Shown: piece after piece, positions 1-7,954 of the stretch
Layout: every line of letters begins with the position of its first letter
Position numbering within the stretch: position 1 is the first letter of the stretch
Source of the DNA: Paenibacillus tuaregi
GTDB lineage: Bacteria; Bacillota; Bacilli; Paenibacillales; Paenibacillaceae
Assembly: GCF_900086655.1 (NCBI RefSeq)
Contig: NZ_LT575476.1
Coordinates: 4,819,076-4,883,075, forward strand
Reading direction: 5' to 3'
Length of the DNA: 64,000 bases
Program-made: the position numbers and the translations under genes
The notes under the pieces: generated by a model
Databases searched by the model: none
Told to the model about the DNA's origin: nothing
The model's input: only the letters and a program-made list of their open reading frames with translations

Positions 1-1212
1 ATACACGATCTCCTGACCATCACTCTCTTCCGTAACCTTGCCGAGAATTTCGGGGATGACGTCGTTCGATCGGCGGATGAATACCCGTGTTCCGATGGCG
101 AACTTCAAGTTCTTCCGCTCAATGTCCCCGACATTGTTCAGCGTACAGTTCTGTACAGTAACTCCAGCCAGCTCAACCGGCTCTACTTTGGCCAGCGGTG
201 TTATTTTGCCCGTACGCCCTACATTCCACACCACAGACTCCAGAATCGTTGTTGTCTCTTCCGCTTCAAACTTGAAGGCAACCGCCCAGCGCGGGAACTT
301 ATCGGTATACCCGAGCACCTCGCGTGTGCGCATATCGGTGATTTTGACCACAGCTCCGTCAATCAGATAATCCAGGGAGCTGCGGCGCTCCTGAATCCGC
401 TGAAGCTCCTCCATAACCAGATCAAAGCTGTCGAAGTAGGAAACGAACGGATTTACTTTGAAAAAATTGTTTTTGAGGAAGTCCATCATTTCTTTATGGT
501 TGTCAAAACGGATGCCTTCCGCATAACCCACGTTATAGAAAAACGCACTGAGCTTGCGCTCCGCGGTGACTTTCGGGTTCAAGTTCCGCAGCGCGCCTGC
601 GGCGGCATTGCGGGCATTCTTAAGCGGATCAGCACCGGATTCATTGTGAGCCGCCAGCACGGAAAGATTCATAATCCCTTCCCCTTGAACCTCGATGGTG
701 CCCCCCGTGTAAGGAATTTTTAGCGGTACGGATTTGATCGTTTTGACCTGAGCCAGAATCCCTTCGCCCACAACCCCATTCCCCCGTGTAGAGGCTTGAA
801 CGAGCTTGCCGTCCGTATAAGTCAGGTTGAGAGTCAGCCCGTCAAACTTAAGCTCAACCACGTAGCTCGGTGCGGGAAGTGGAGATTCCGGATTCTTGGT
901 ATTATAATCAGCTACCAGCCGAAGCACCCGGTTATTCCAATTCTGCAGCTGTTCTTCATTCTGAGCTTTGTCCAGGCTCCATAGGGGGGTTAAATGACGG
1001 TGAGGCTTAAAGCCTTTAAGCAGCTCTCCACCTACACGCTGTGTTGGCGAGTCAGGCAGTGTAATCCCTGTCTCAGCTTCAAGTGCGACCAGCTTGTCAT
1101 ACAGGACGTCATACTCTTTGTCGCTGACGAGCGGCTTATCCAGCGTGTAGTAATGATAGTTATACTTGTTAAGCTCCTCTACCAGCTGCTCCATCGATTG
1201 CATCGGATCCAT
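1..1212 (-). CDS. ligA: NAD-dependent DNA ligase LigA (3' end outside window)
   Basis: Seals nicks in double-stranded DNA during replication and repair, using NAD. The visible 404 codons hold the N-terminal Ia domain (motif YHYYTLDKP near residue 20), the nucleotidyltransferase domain with the adenylated lysine motif LKFDG near residue 122, and the start of the OB domain. The start is the ATG at 1212, with GGAGGG nine bases upstream. It follows pcrA in the same direction after 147 bp, the usual pcrB-pcrA-ligA order of Bacilli. Two usually conserved stretches look divergent from the classical Bacillus enzyme: GNGVVGEG stands where GDGTTGED is normal, and GEGIM where GEAYM is normal. The gene runs off the left edge, so the zinc finger, HhH and BRCT domains are not seen. 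Confidence 0.95.
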   Translation of the reverse strand, partial: MDPMQSMEQLVEELNKYNYHYYTLDKPLVSDKEYDVLYDKLVALEAETGITLPDSPTQRVGGELLKGFKPHRHLTPLWSLDKAQNEEQLQNWNNRVLRLVADYNTKNPESPLPAPSYVVELKFDGLTLNLTYTDGKLVQASTRGNGVVGEGILAQVKTIKSVPLKIPYTGGTIEVQGEGIMNLSVLAAHNESGADPLKNARNAAAGALRNLNPKVTAERKLSAFFYNVGYAEGIRFDNHKEMMDFLKNNFFKVNPFVSYFDSFDLVMEELQRIQERRSSLDYLIDGAVVKITDMRTREVLGYTDKFPRWAVAFKFEAEETTTILESVVWNVGRTGKITPLAKVEPVELAGVTVQNCTLNNVGDIERKNLKFAIGTRVFIRRSNDVIPEILGKVTEESDGQEIVY

Positions 1213-1359
1213 GCAGGGCAACCCTCCGTTTAAGATCATAATAATAGCATTAATACCAGCGCCAATGCGCTGTTCACCTGTGCTCGTGCAGTGAAGTGAG
1301 GACAGATACCTGTTCATTTAACCTTCTGGCCTTCAAAGTTATTCAGTAGTATGCGCGCC

Positions 1360-3672
1360 TTAAGCTTCTACTTTAGTAATCGGGGCAAAACCAGCAAGCA
1401 GACGCTTCAAGCCAACTGGAGCCGGAAAGGCAATCTGCAGTTCCATGTCATTGCCAGTACCCTTGACGGCCACGATCGTTCCGGTGCCCCATTTGCCATG
1501 GGCAACTTTGTCCCCGGCCTTGAAGTCAGTGGAGCCTGAGCCAGCTGGCTTAGGCTGAGCTGTTCCCGGAACACCGGTTGTCACGGTCACCCGGGTCGCC
1601 GAAGGAGCAGCCTTGGCTGTGCTGCCTTCCTGTCTGCGGCCGAAATTGCTGCCGCCGCTGCTGCTTCCAAAGCCCCGTCCTCCGTAAGCTCCGCCGTTAT
1701 TGGCGCCGCGACGGTAGCGGTCACGCGCAATGTCGGTATCTTCCTTGTATTCATCCGGAATCTCATTCAGGAAGCGGGATGGCGGATTCGCTGTCGTCCG
1801 TCCGAACAAGGTCCGCATCTGTGCACAGCTAAGGAACAACTGCTCCTCGGCCCGGGTGATCCCCACATAAGCCAGGCGGCGTTCTTCCTCCAGCTCTTCC
1901 TCATCCAAGAAAGCCCGGCTGTGCGGGAACACCCCTTCTTCCATGCCGATGATGAAGACAACCGGGAACTCCAATCCCTTGGCACTGTGCATGGTCATAA
2001 GCACAACCGCATCGCTCTGCTCTTCCTCCTTGTCATTCATCGTGTCGATATCCGCGATGAGCGCCAGATCGGTGAGGAAGGAGACGAGGGACTTATCGTC
2101 GTTATTTTTCTCAAATTCCATCGTTACAGACAGAAACTCTTCAATATTCTCCAACCGGGAACGCGATTCAATCGTATTCTCATTCTGCAGCTCAAGGCGG
2201 TACTGCGTCATTTCCAGCAGCTTCTCTGTTAGTTCGGTAACGGAGAGATATTCAACCATACGGTGAAGATTGGCGATCATATCAAAAAAGTCGACCAAAT
2301 TATTCCGCGTGCGCCCTGCAAAACCTAGATCATCGACGTACTCCAGCACCCGGTAAATGGACGTGCCCCGCTCCGCAGCAGCAGCGGCCAGCTTGGCTAC
2401 GGTCGTATCCCCGATTCCACGCTTCGGTACATTGATTACCCGAGTCAAGCTAATATCATCGTCCGGGTTGGACAGCAGGCGCAGATAAGCCAAAATGTCC
2501 TTGATCTCTTTACGATCGTAGAACTTGATCCCCCCGACAATCTGGTAGGGGATATCCGACTTGATCAGAATTTCCTCGATGACCCGGGATTGGGCATTTG
2601 TCCGGTACAGAATGGCATGATGCCCATAGCTTTTATTCTGCTTAATATTCTTGTGAATTTCCGATGCGACAAAATAACCTTCGTCATGCTCCGAATCCCC
2701 GCGGTATACCTTGATCTTGGCTCCGCCTTCCTTGTCCGTCCACAGCTTCTTGGGCTTGCGGCCGGTATTGAGCCCAATCACTTCGTTCGCCGCATTCAGG
2801 ATATTGGAGGTTGAGCGGTAGTTCTGCTCCAGCAGGATCGTTTTCGCCTCCGGATAGTCTTCCTCAAAGTTAAGGATATTGCTGATATCCGCTCCGCGCC
2901 AGCGGTAAATCGACTGGTCACTGTCTCCGACCACGCAGATGCGGTGATGGCTGTCCGCAAGCATTTTGCAGAGCATATATTGGGCCCGGTTCGTATCCTG
3001 GTACTCGTCCACGTGAATATATTGGAACTTACGCTGATAGAAGTCGAGCACCTCGGGAACTTCCTTGAACAGATCGATGGTCTTCATGATCAAGTCATCG
3101 AAATCCAAGGAGTTGTTGCTTCTAAGACGTTTCTGGTACATGGTATACACTTTGGCCACAATGCCTTCAAAATAATCGCCAATCTTCTGCTCGTACATTT
3201 GAGGGCTGACAAGTTCATTCTTGGCATTGCTGATCATGGCCTGAACCGCTTTAGGCTCAAACTTCTTCGGATCTACGTTCAGCTCCTTCATGCAGTTGCG
3301 GATCACCGACAGTTGATCCGTAGAATCCAATATTGAGAAATTCGAAGTATAACCAATGCGCTCGATATCCTTACGAAGAATGCGGACACACATGGAGTGG
3401 AAGGTGGATACCCAAATGTCCCTTCCTTCGGGTCCGACCAGCTTAGATACCCTATCCTGCATCTCTCTGGCGGCCTTGTTAGTGAACGTAATGGCCAGAA
3501 TGCTCCAAGGTGGAGCCTTACGGGTAGCAATCAGGTAGGCAATCCGGTGTGTAAGCACCCGGGTCTTGCCACTGCCTGCGCCGGCCATGATCAGAAGCGG
3601 ACCATCGGTAGTCAACGCGGCTTCCTTCTGCTGGGGATTTAGTTTGTTAATTGCTTGTTGTATGTCAATCAT
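1360..3672 (-). CDS. pcrA: ATP-dependent DNA helicase PcrA
   Basis: Superfamily 1A 3'-5' helicase used in repair, rolling-circle replication and clearing RecA or RNA polymerase from DNA. Walker A AGAGSGKT is at residues 30-37, motif II is VDEYQDTN, and later motifs include QNYRST and the C-terminal [14 protein letters not shown]. The last 100 residues are a Gly/Ser-rich linker followed by a Tudor-like module ([14 protein letters not shown]), typical of PcrA/UvrD tails that bind RNA polymerase. About 770 aa, the family's usual length. The ATG at 3672 is preferred because AAAGG lies nine bases upstream; the ATG at 3681 abuts that same site. It lies between pcrB and ligA, same direction. Confidence 0.96.
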   Translation of the reverse strand: MIDIQQAINKLNPQQKEAALTTDGPLLIMAGAGSGKTRVLTHRIAYLIATRKAPPWSILAITFTNKAAREMQDRVSKLVGPEGRDIWVSTFHSMCVRILRKDIERIGYTSNFSILDSTDQLSVIRNCMKELNVDPKKFEPKAVQAMISNAKNELVSPQMYEQKIGDYFEGIVAKVYTMYQKRLRSNNSLDFDDLIMKTIDLFKEVPEVLDFYQRKFQYIHVDEYQDTNRAQYMLCKMLADSHHRICVVGDSDQSIYRWRGADISNILNFEEDYPEAKTILLEQNYRSTSNILNAANEVIGLNTGRKPKKLWTDKEGGAKIKVYRGDSEHDEGYFVASEIHKNIKQNKSYGHHAILYRTNAQSRVIEEILIKSDIPYQIVGGIKFYDRKEIKDILAYLRLLSNPDDDISLTRVINVPKRGIGDTTVAKLAAAAAERGTSIYRVLEYVDDLGFAGRTRNNLVDFFDMIANLHRMVEYLSVTELTEKLLEMTQYRLELQNENTIESRSRLENIEEFLSVTMEFEKNNDDKSLVSFLTDLALIADIDTMNDKEEEQSDAVVLMTMHSAKGLEFPVVFIIGMEEGVFPHSRAFLDEEELEEERRLAYVGITRAEEQLFLSCAQMRTLFGRTTANPPSRFLNEIPDEYKEDTDIARDRYRRGANNGGAYGGRGFGSSSGGSNFGRRQEGSTAKAAPSATRVTVTTGVPGTAQPKPAGSGSTDFKAGDKVAHGKWGTGTIVAVKGTGNDMELQIAFPAPVGLKRLLAGFAPITKVEA

Positions 3673-3708
3673 AGTGAACATCCTTTCGTTGGATCTTACC
3701 CTCCCAAA

Positions 3709-4140
3709 CCCTCCCTAGAAGGGAGGGCCCCAAGGGCTCTGCCCTCTGGACACCCTGAAGGGGCGAAGGATATGGGCTGATAGGTACTTAGGGGCGGTTG
3801 CGGAATTGATCGCTTGCCGTCCCTATGGGACCCGCTTGACTGTGGTGTTGTTTAGATACTGAAAAGATGGATTGGTGTGATTAGGTACTGTATATAAAGT
3901 GAGATTGCTTGGATTAAGGAGCCGCTTTTCGTCCCTTCGGGACACGCTTTACCATGGTGCAGAGCACGTGAGAGTGACTGCGTGCTTCTCTGGTGCCACT
4001 GCGTGCTTGCTGCGCTCTCCCTGTGGGATTCGCTTACGGTTGTGCAGGGCATGTGGGAATGACTTCCCGCTTGGTTGGTGCTGCCTCGTGCTTGGAGCAC
4101 TCTCCCTGCGGGATTCGCTTTACGGTGGTGCAGGATCATG
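3709..4140. repeat. pcrB-pcrA intergenic region with hairpin and degenerate repeats
   Basis: The 489 bp between pcrB and pcrA hold no convincing gene. A perfect hairpin (CCCTCCCT / AGGGAGGG, loop AGA) lies at 3709-3727 in the pcrA leader, about 37 bp before its start. Further upstream are four diverged copies of a unit built on a small TCCCTNNGGGA hairpin followed by CGCTTNACNGTGGTGCAG, at about 3819-3847, 3930-3960, 4015-4046 and 4099-4133. They look like the decayed remains of a tandem or dispersed repeat. The function is unknown. Confidence 0.55.
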
Positions 4141-4161
4141 GGTAACCGTTTCTTAATAGCT

Positions 4162-4848
4162 TTAATCTTTAACTGCTTTAACTGTTGCAAGTGCCGCCGC
4201 GAGGTCTGTATATATAATATTGCCGACGATGATCGTGTCGGCGGCTTCCGCAGCCTGTCGAGCAGTCTCTGTGTCACAGATTCCTCCGCCATAGAAAAGG
4301 CGAGAATTAGACAGGGAGCGGTGTACCGTCGAGACGAGCCCCATATCCCCGAACATCCCACTGTACTCAAGATAGACCACCGGAAGGGATAACAGCTTGT
4401 CCGCAGTCTGGGCAAAAGCTGTGCTCTCGGATGCCGACAATCCACATTCCGCCTCAGTCAGCTTGGCTGCCGTGCATTCGGAATTGAGAATAATATATCC
4501 CTCTGGAATAACAAGATCCCAAGGGATGATATAGCCATAACGTTCTACTGCCCGCCGATGATGGCCGATTAACCACTCCACACTGCGCGTATTGAGCACC
4601 ATAGGAATCATGTACAAGTCAAATCCAGGGACCACCGCTTCGAGCTCGGAAATTTCCAGCACACAAGGTAATTCGTACTGCCGGACACGGGATAGGAGAT
4701 CCACCGTATTCTCATAAGTCACCCCGCTCGATCCGCCAATCATAACGGCATCCGTGCCTGACAAGCACACGGCGTCCAAATCGGCATCCGAGATCATTTT
4801 GTCCGGATCAAGCTTGAAAACATGTCTCCACTGGTCTATCATTCGATT
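4162..4848 (-). CDS. pcrB: Heptaprenylglyceryl phosphate synthase PcrB
   Basis: Joins heptaprenyl diphosphate to glycerol-1-phosphate, a step to an archaeal-type ether lipid in Bacillales. The 228-aa product is a TIM-barrel prenyltransferase of the GGGP synthase family. Visible family signatures are SGTDAVMIGGSSGVT near the N terminus, PCVLEISELEAVVPGFDLY, the YLEYSGMFGD loop that shapes the prenyl pocket, and the phosphate-binding FYGGGI. The reading frame stays open far upstream to 5079, but family proteins begin at the WRHVFKLDP motif, so the TTG at 4848 is chosen: GGAGGAG lies five bases before it. An ATG six bases further in is the alternative. First gene of the pcrB-pcrA-ligA group. Confidence 0.93.
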   Translation of the reverse strand, partial: NRMIDQWRHVFKLDPDKMISDADLDAVCLSGTDAVMIGGSSGVTYENTVDLLSRVRQYELPCVLEISELEAVVPGFDLYMIPMVLNTRSVEWLIGHHRRAVERYGYIIPWDLVIPEGYIILNSECTAAKLTEAECGLSASESTAFAQTADKLLSLPVVYLEYSGMFGDMGLVSTVHRSLSNSRLFYGGGICDTETARQAAEAADTIIVGNIIYTDLAAALATVKAVKD

Positions 4849-5050
4849 CAAACGAACTCCTCCAAAAAGCACCGCAATATGTGATTTCCACCTCAAAAAA
4901 CGGAGCTTCAGACTGTGACCGCTCCGCCGGATATGAGTATAGGAAAATGGAACCCGCGGCTCCATTGTGCAACGTATTTTAACGCCTGATTCCAGTCTAT
5001 GATACCCACGGGACAGTGTCAATGTTCGTATTTTAGGGGAACAGAAAAAG

Positions 5051-5085
5051 ATGCAAATTCCGGTAAGATGGAACTGCATCTTTCA
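5051..5085 (-). terminator. Rho-independent terminator of galU
   Basis: GATGCA / TGCATC outer stem with an inner GGAA / TTCC stem, followed on the minus strand by a T-rich run. It sits 85 bp past the galU stop codon and before pcrB. Confidence 0.65.
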
Positions 5086-5169
5086 TTAAAACAGGAAGTA
5101 AAAGTCTACAAGAACAGTGAATAGTTGCTCGTTTTGACGCAAATTTTATTGCAGCTGTTTAGCTGGGTC

Positions 5170-6054
5170 TTAGCGCGTTTCCCCTTCATTCAGGGCGGCA
5201 ATCTGTTTAATGTAACGCAGCAGAGGCTCCCTCAAATCCTCCTGCTGAAGCGCATAATGAATCGTGGATTCGATAAAGCCCAGCTTATCCCCCACATCAT
5301 GACGGAGCCCTTCAAATTGATATGCCAAAACACGCTCCGTTTCCCCAAGACGGGATATCGCATCGGTTAATTGAATTTCACCATTGATTCCCACATGCTG
5401 CTTCTCCAACTCCTCAAATATATTAGGCGTAAGAATATATCTGCCCATTACAGCCAGCCTGGAAGGCGCCTGCTCGGGGGCCGGCTTCTCCACAAGGCGA
5501 AGGGCCCGGAAGATGCGGTTCTCCAACTCAAGGGGGTCAACGATCCCATATTTGGATACCTGATCTTCGGGAACAGGCTGGACCCCAACTACGGGACTCC
5601 CGTACTTCTCATACACCTGAATCATTTGTTTAAGACACGGCACTTCCGATTGCACAATGTCATCCCCAAGCAGTACAGCAAAAGGCTCGTCTCCGATAAA
5701 TTTCCGTGCGCACCAAATGGCGTGTCCAAGTCCTCTTGGCTCTTTCTGCCGGATGTAATGGATATCCGCCATATCCGAAGGCCTTCTGACCTCCTCCAGG
5801 AGATCCCATTTACCTTGGCTGGATAATCTATTCTCAAGCTCAAAAGAGTTATCAAAGTGATCTTCGATTGCCCTCTTCCCTTTTCCTGTAACAATGATGA
5901 TATCTTCTATTCCAGAAGCCACTGCTTCTTCAATAATATATTGAATGGTTGGTTTGTTCACGATGGGCAGCATTTCTTTGGGCATCGCTTTAGTTGCGGG
6001 CAAAAACCGGGTTCCCAGTCCAGCAGCCGGAATAATCGCTTTACGAATCTTCAT
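5170..6054 (-). CDS. galU: UTP-glucose-1-phosphate uridylyltransferase
   Basis: Makes UDP-glucose from UTP and glucose-1-phosphate, feeding teichoic acid, glycolipid and polysaccharide synthesis. The 294-aa product begins with the nucleotidyltransferase signature [22 protein letters not shown] (N-terminal 30 residues) and carries [15 protein letters not shown] and [17 protein letters not shown], the classical GalU/GtaB pattern. Length fits the family. The ATG at 6054 has AAGGAG nine bases upstream; the frame extends nine codons further without a site. Apparently monocistronic: a terminator follows it, and 300 bp of non-coding sequence with a second terminator separate it from the next gene upstream. 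Confidence 0.95.
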   Translation of the reverse strand: MKIRKAIIPAAGLGTRFLPATKAMPKEMLPIVNKPTIQYIIEEAVASGIEDIIIVTGKGKRAIEDHFDNSFELENRLSSQGKWDLLEEVRRPSDMADIHYIRQKEPRGLGHAIWCARKFIGDEPFAVLLGDDIVQSEVPCLKQMIQVYEKYGSPVVGVQPVPEDQVSKYGIVDPLELENRIFRALRLVEKPAPEQAPSRLAVMGRYILTPNIFEELEKQHVGINGEIQLTDAISRLGETERVLAYQFEGLRHDVGDKLGFIESTIHYALQQEDLREPLLRYIKQIAALNEGETR

Positions 6055-6305
6055 ATTTTTCTTCTCCTTAGCTAAGATCAACTCTCTGGCACAAGCTGTA
6101 AGGGCTGTGAGTTCGGCTATATATATTTAAACCGCCCAACTTGGATGATGAGCGGTTGTAGTGGTAACAAACTTATTAATATGCATTCTTATTAATGAAG
6201 CCGTCACGAAGGGTTTTGAAGATGATTTTATCAAATCCAGTATACGGTAAAAAGGTCACCGAGTCGAGAATGCCTAAACGAACCCTCGATCCATATCAGG
6301 CCTAA

Positions 6306-6335
6306 CAAAAAAGCCATCTGCTGATGGCGTTTTTT
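6306..6335. terminator. Terminator, probably bidirectional
   Basis: AAAAAAGCCATC / GATGGCGTTTTTT hairpin with an A run on one side and a T run on the other. It lies 26 bp past the stop of the gene at 6361-7089. The rest of 6055-6300 holds the galU upstream region, with no ORF or obvious structure. Confidence 0.8.
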
Positions 6336-6360
6336 ACCGTAAGTCCGAATGTGAAACCTA

Positions 6361-7089
6361 TCACCCCAAAAACGCAAACCACTGCTGCACCAGCTCCCAC
6401 GCCCCTTTGTTCCATTTCAGCAGATTGGTCATATACCCAAATCTATCTGCATGATACAGTCCACTAACCCCCTGAAGGGCCATCAGCTCATAGGTGCCGT
6501 CCCGGTCCAGGTCAATCGGATACAAGCCGCTGAGCGGATCGGCGAAGCCCTGAACCGGCTTTTTCAAGGTACCGTTCGGATTGTAGATTTGATTTAAATA
6601 CTCCTCACCCCGCGAGGCAATATCTACGGTGTAGGTTTTATCCGCCCCAGGGCTGCTGACACGCAGCAGATAGTTGTCTAAATAATCTACGGTATAGTTC
6701 CACATCTGATTATACTTTTCCGAATCAAAAATCAAATTCATCTGTCCACCTGCGAAGGTATAGAGGTAGTCAAATGTTGTCGCCCCCGACCCTCCTGAGT
6801 CTATCCTTATAAGAATGTCATCTACTTTATCTCCCGTAAAATCACCTAGAAGCAAAGTAGGCTGATACCCAGCGTTATTTTCGGGTTGTACCCGAAATGT
6901 GCGGCGGTCTCCCCAGCTGTGCACCACAAGCGTAATTCCGGTGACATACGGGCTGTCCGCAGTGACCCTCCCAGTTAAAATCACAGTATCCGGGACACCG
7001 TCCCCGGTAACATCCCCGATCTTCTGGTCCAGCACCTGATCTGAGCCGACAGGCCTGAGTCCAGGTAAGGGACTATAGCTTGTATTCAT
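6361..7089 (-). CDS. VCBS/FG-GAP-like repeat protein, function unknown
   Basis: A 242-aa protein with three short acidic loops of the calcium-binding beta-propeller kind: DVTGDGVPDTV near residue 30, DFTGDKVDDIL near 85, and DLDRDGTYEL near 205. Such repeats occur in extracellular or spore-surface proteins of Bacillales, but no signal peptide is visible here, so the location is open. The ATG at 7089 is chosen because AAGGGGA lies eight bases upstream; an in-frame ATG ten codons earlier lacks such a site. It is monocistronic, transcribed toward galU and closed by a terminator. I recognise no specific function. Confidence 0.8.
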   Translation of the reverse strand: MNTSYSPLPGLRPVGSDQVLDQKIGDVTGDGVPDTVILTGRVTADSPYVTGITLVVHSWGDRRTFRVQPENNAGYQPTLLLGDFTGDKVDDILIRIDSGGSGATTFDYLYTFAGGQMNLIFDSEKYNQMWNYTVDYLDNYLLRVSSPGADKTYTVDIASRGEEYLNQIYNPNGTLKKPVQGFADPLSGLYPIDLDRDGTYELMALQGVSGLYHADRFGYMTNLLKWNKGAWELVQQWFAFLG

Positions 7090-7368
7090 AGGCGGATTCC
7101 CCTTGCATTGATTTTGCATTTAATATATGACCGGGCGGATGCAGGGGTGACTTATATTAGATCAAATCAAGAGCCTGGTTCCAACAACCAGGTCCTGTAC
7201 TTAAAGGCAGTCTGTCTATAGATATAGTTCAGCCCCAGGCCCCAGAGCTGCCGGGATAGGAGCTGGGCTGTATAATAAACCTGTTTATAGTATGAATAGT
7301 AATATAATGGATGAAGAGTGCAGAGACGTTATATGAGGAAAATATTTATTAAAAGGAGAGGAGTAAAG

Positions 7369-7584
7369 GTGAAAAATAAATTCGAATTTACTGCGGTCGT
7401 CTTAATAGGCAATGGCGAGTTAACAGACGACTTTACCGTTGATCTTGCTAAAATGGTTGACCGACTGACCGCACAGATGGAGGTCGCCAAGAATGCGCTG
7501 CAGACCATTGCGGAGAGCTCAGCACCAGGTAACGAGGTATCCAAGACTATTGCCGCAAAAGCTCTAGAAGCGATTGCCGAGTAG
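7369..7584 (+). CDS. Small conserved-looking protein, 71 aa, unknown
   Basis: The GTG at 7369 follows GGAGAGGAG with good spacing, giving a 71-aa acidic, helical protein (FEFTAVVLIGNGELTDDFTVDL at the start, then an amphipathic helix ending ALEAIAE). An upstream ATG at 7318 would add 17 basic residues but has no ribosome binding site. The region before it (7130-7317) has no ORF. A strong hairpin terminator lies 130 bp downstream. No family is recognised. Confidence 0.6.
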   Translation: MKNKFEFTAVVLIGNGELTDDFTVDLAKMVDRLTAQMEVAKNALQTIAESSAPGNEVSKTIAAKALEAIAE

Positions 7585-7711
7585 GTATATCCTTGCTCGA
7601 TTCGATAATTATACTAAAATTCTGATGATGGATCATTTCACCACAAGTTGTATAAAAGGCATTGGAGATGGCAAAAACGGCCCCCAGAAATTTCAGGCTG
7701 ACCTAAACAAT

Positions 7712-7741
7712 AAGAAGCCGCCCTCAACCAGGGCGGCTTCT
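7712..7741 (+). terminator. Terminator-like hairpin
   Basis: AGAAGCCGCCCT / AGGGCGGCTTCT with loop CAACC. It ends the transcript of the 71-aa gene; the following bases are only weakly T-rich. The rest of 7585-7954 has no supported gene; a GC-rich hairpin near 7868-7886 may terminate the U32 gene from the other side. Confidence 0.6.
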
Positions 7742-7954
7742 AACCATATTCTCTCATGGTTATATTTAATTATGAACCAAGGAAAGGATAAGCCAACCTT
7801 CCCTAACCTATTTCTCAATCCAGACGATTATTGTCCAAGATCCAACAGATAACCGACAACCCGCGCCATAAGGGCGGGCCAGGCATCGAACCGCGCAGAT
7901 CACGCACCGTATGCACCAGGACAAGGCCAATGCCGCTGTCCGGTATTCCCTCTG

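Noticed and set aside
4849-5079. Upstream extension of pcrB by 77 codons
   Set aside because: It has no family similarity, contains the galU terminator hairpin, and the TTG at 4848 has an ideal ribosome binding site.
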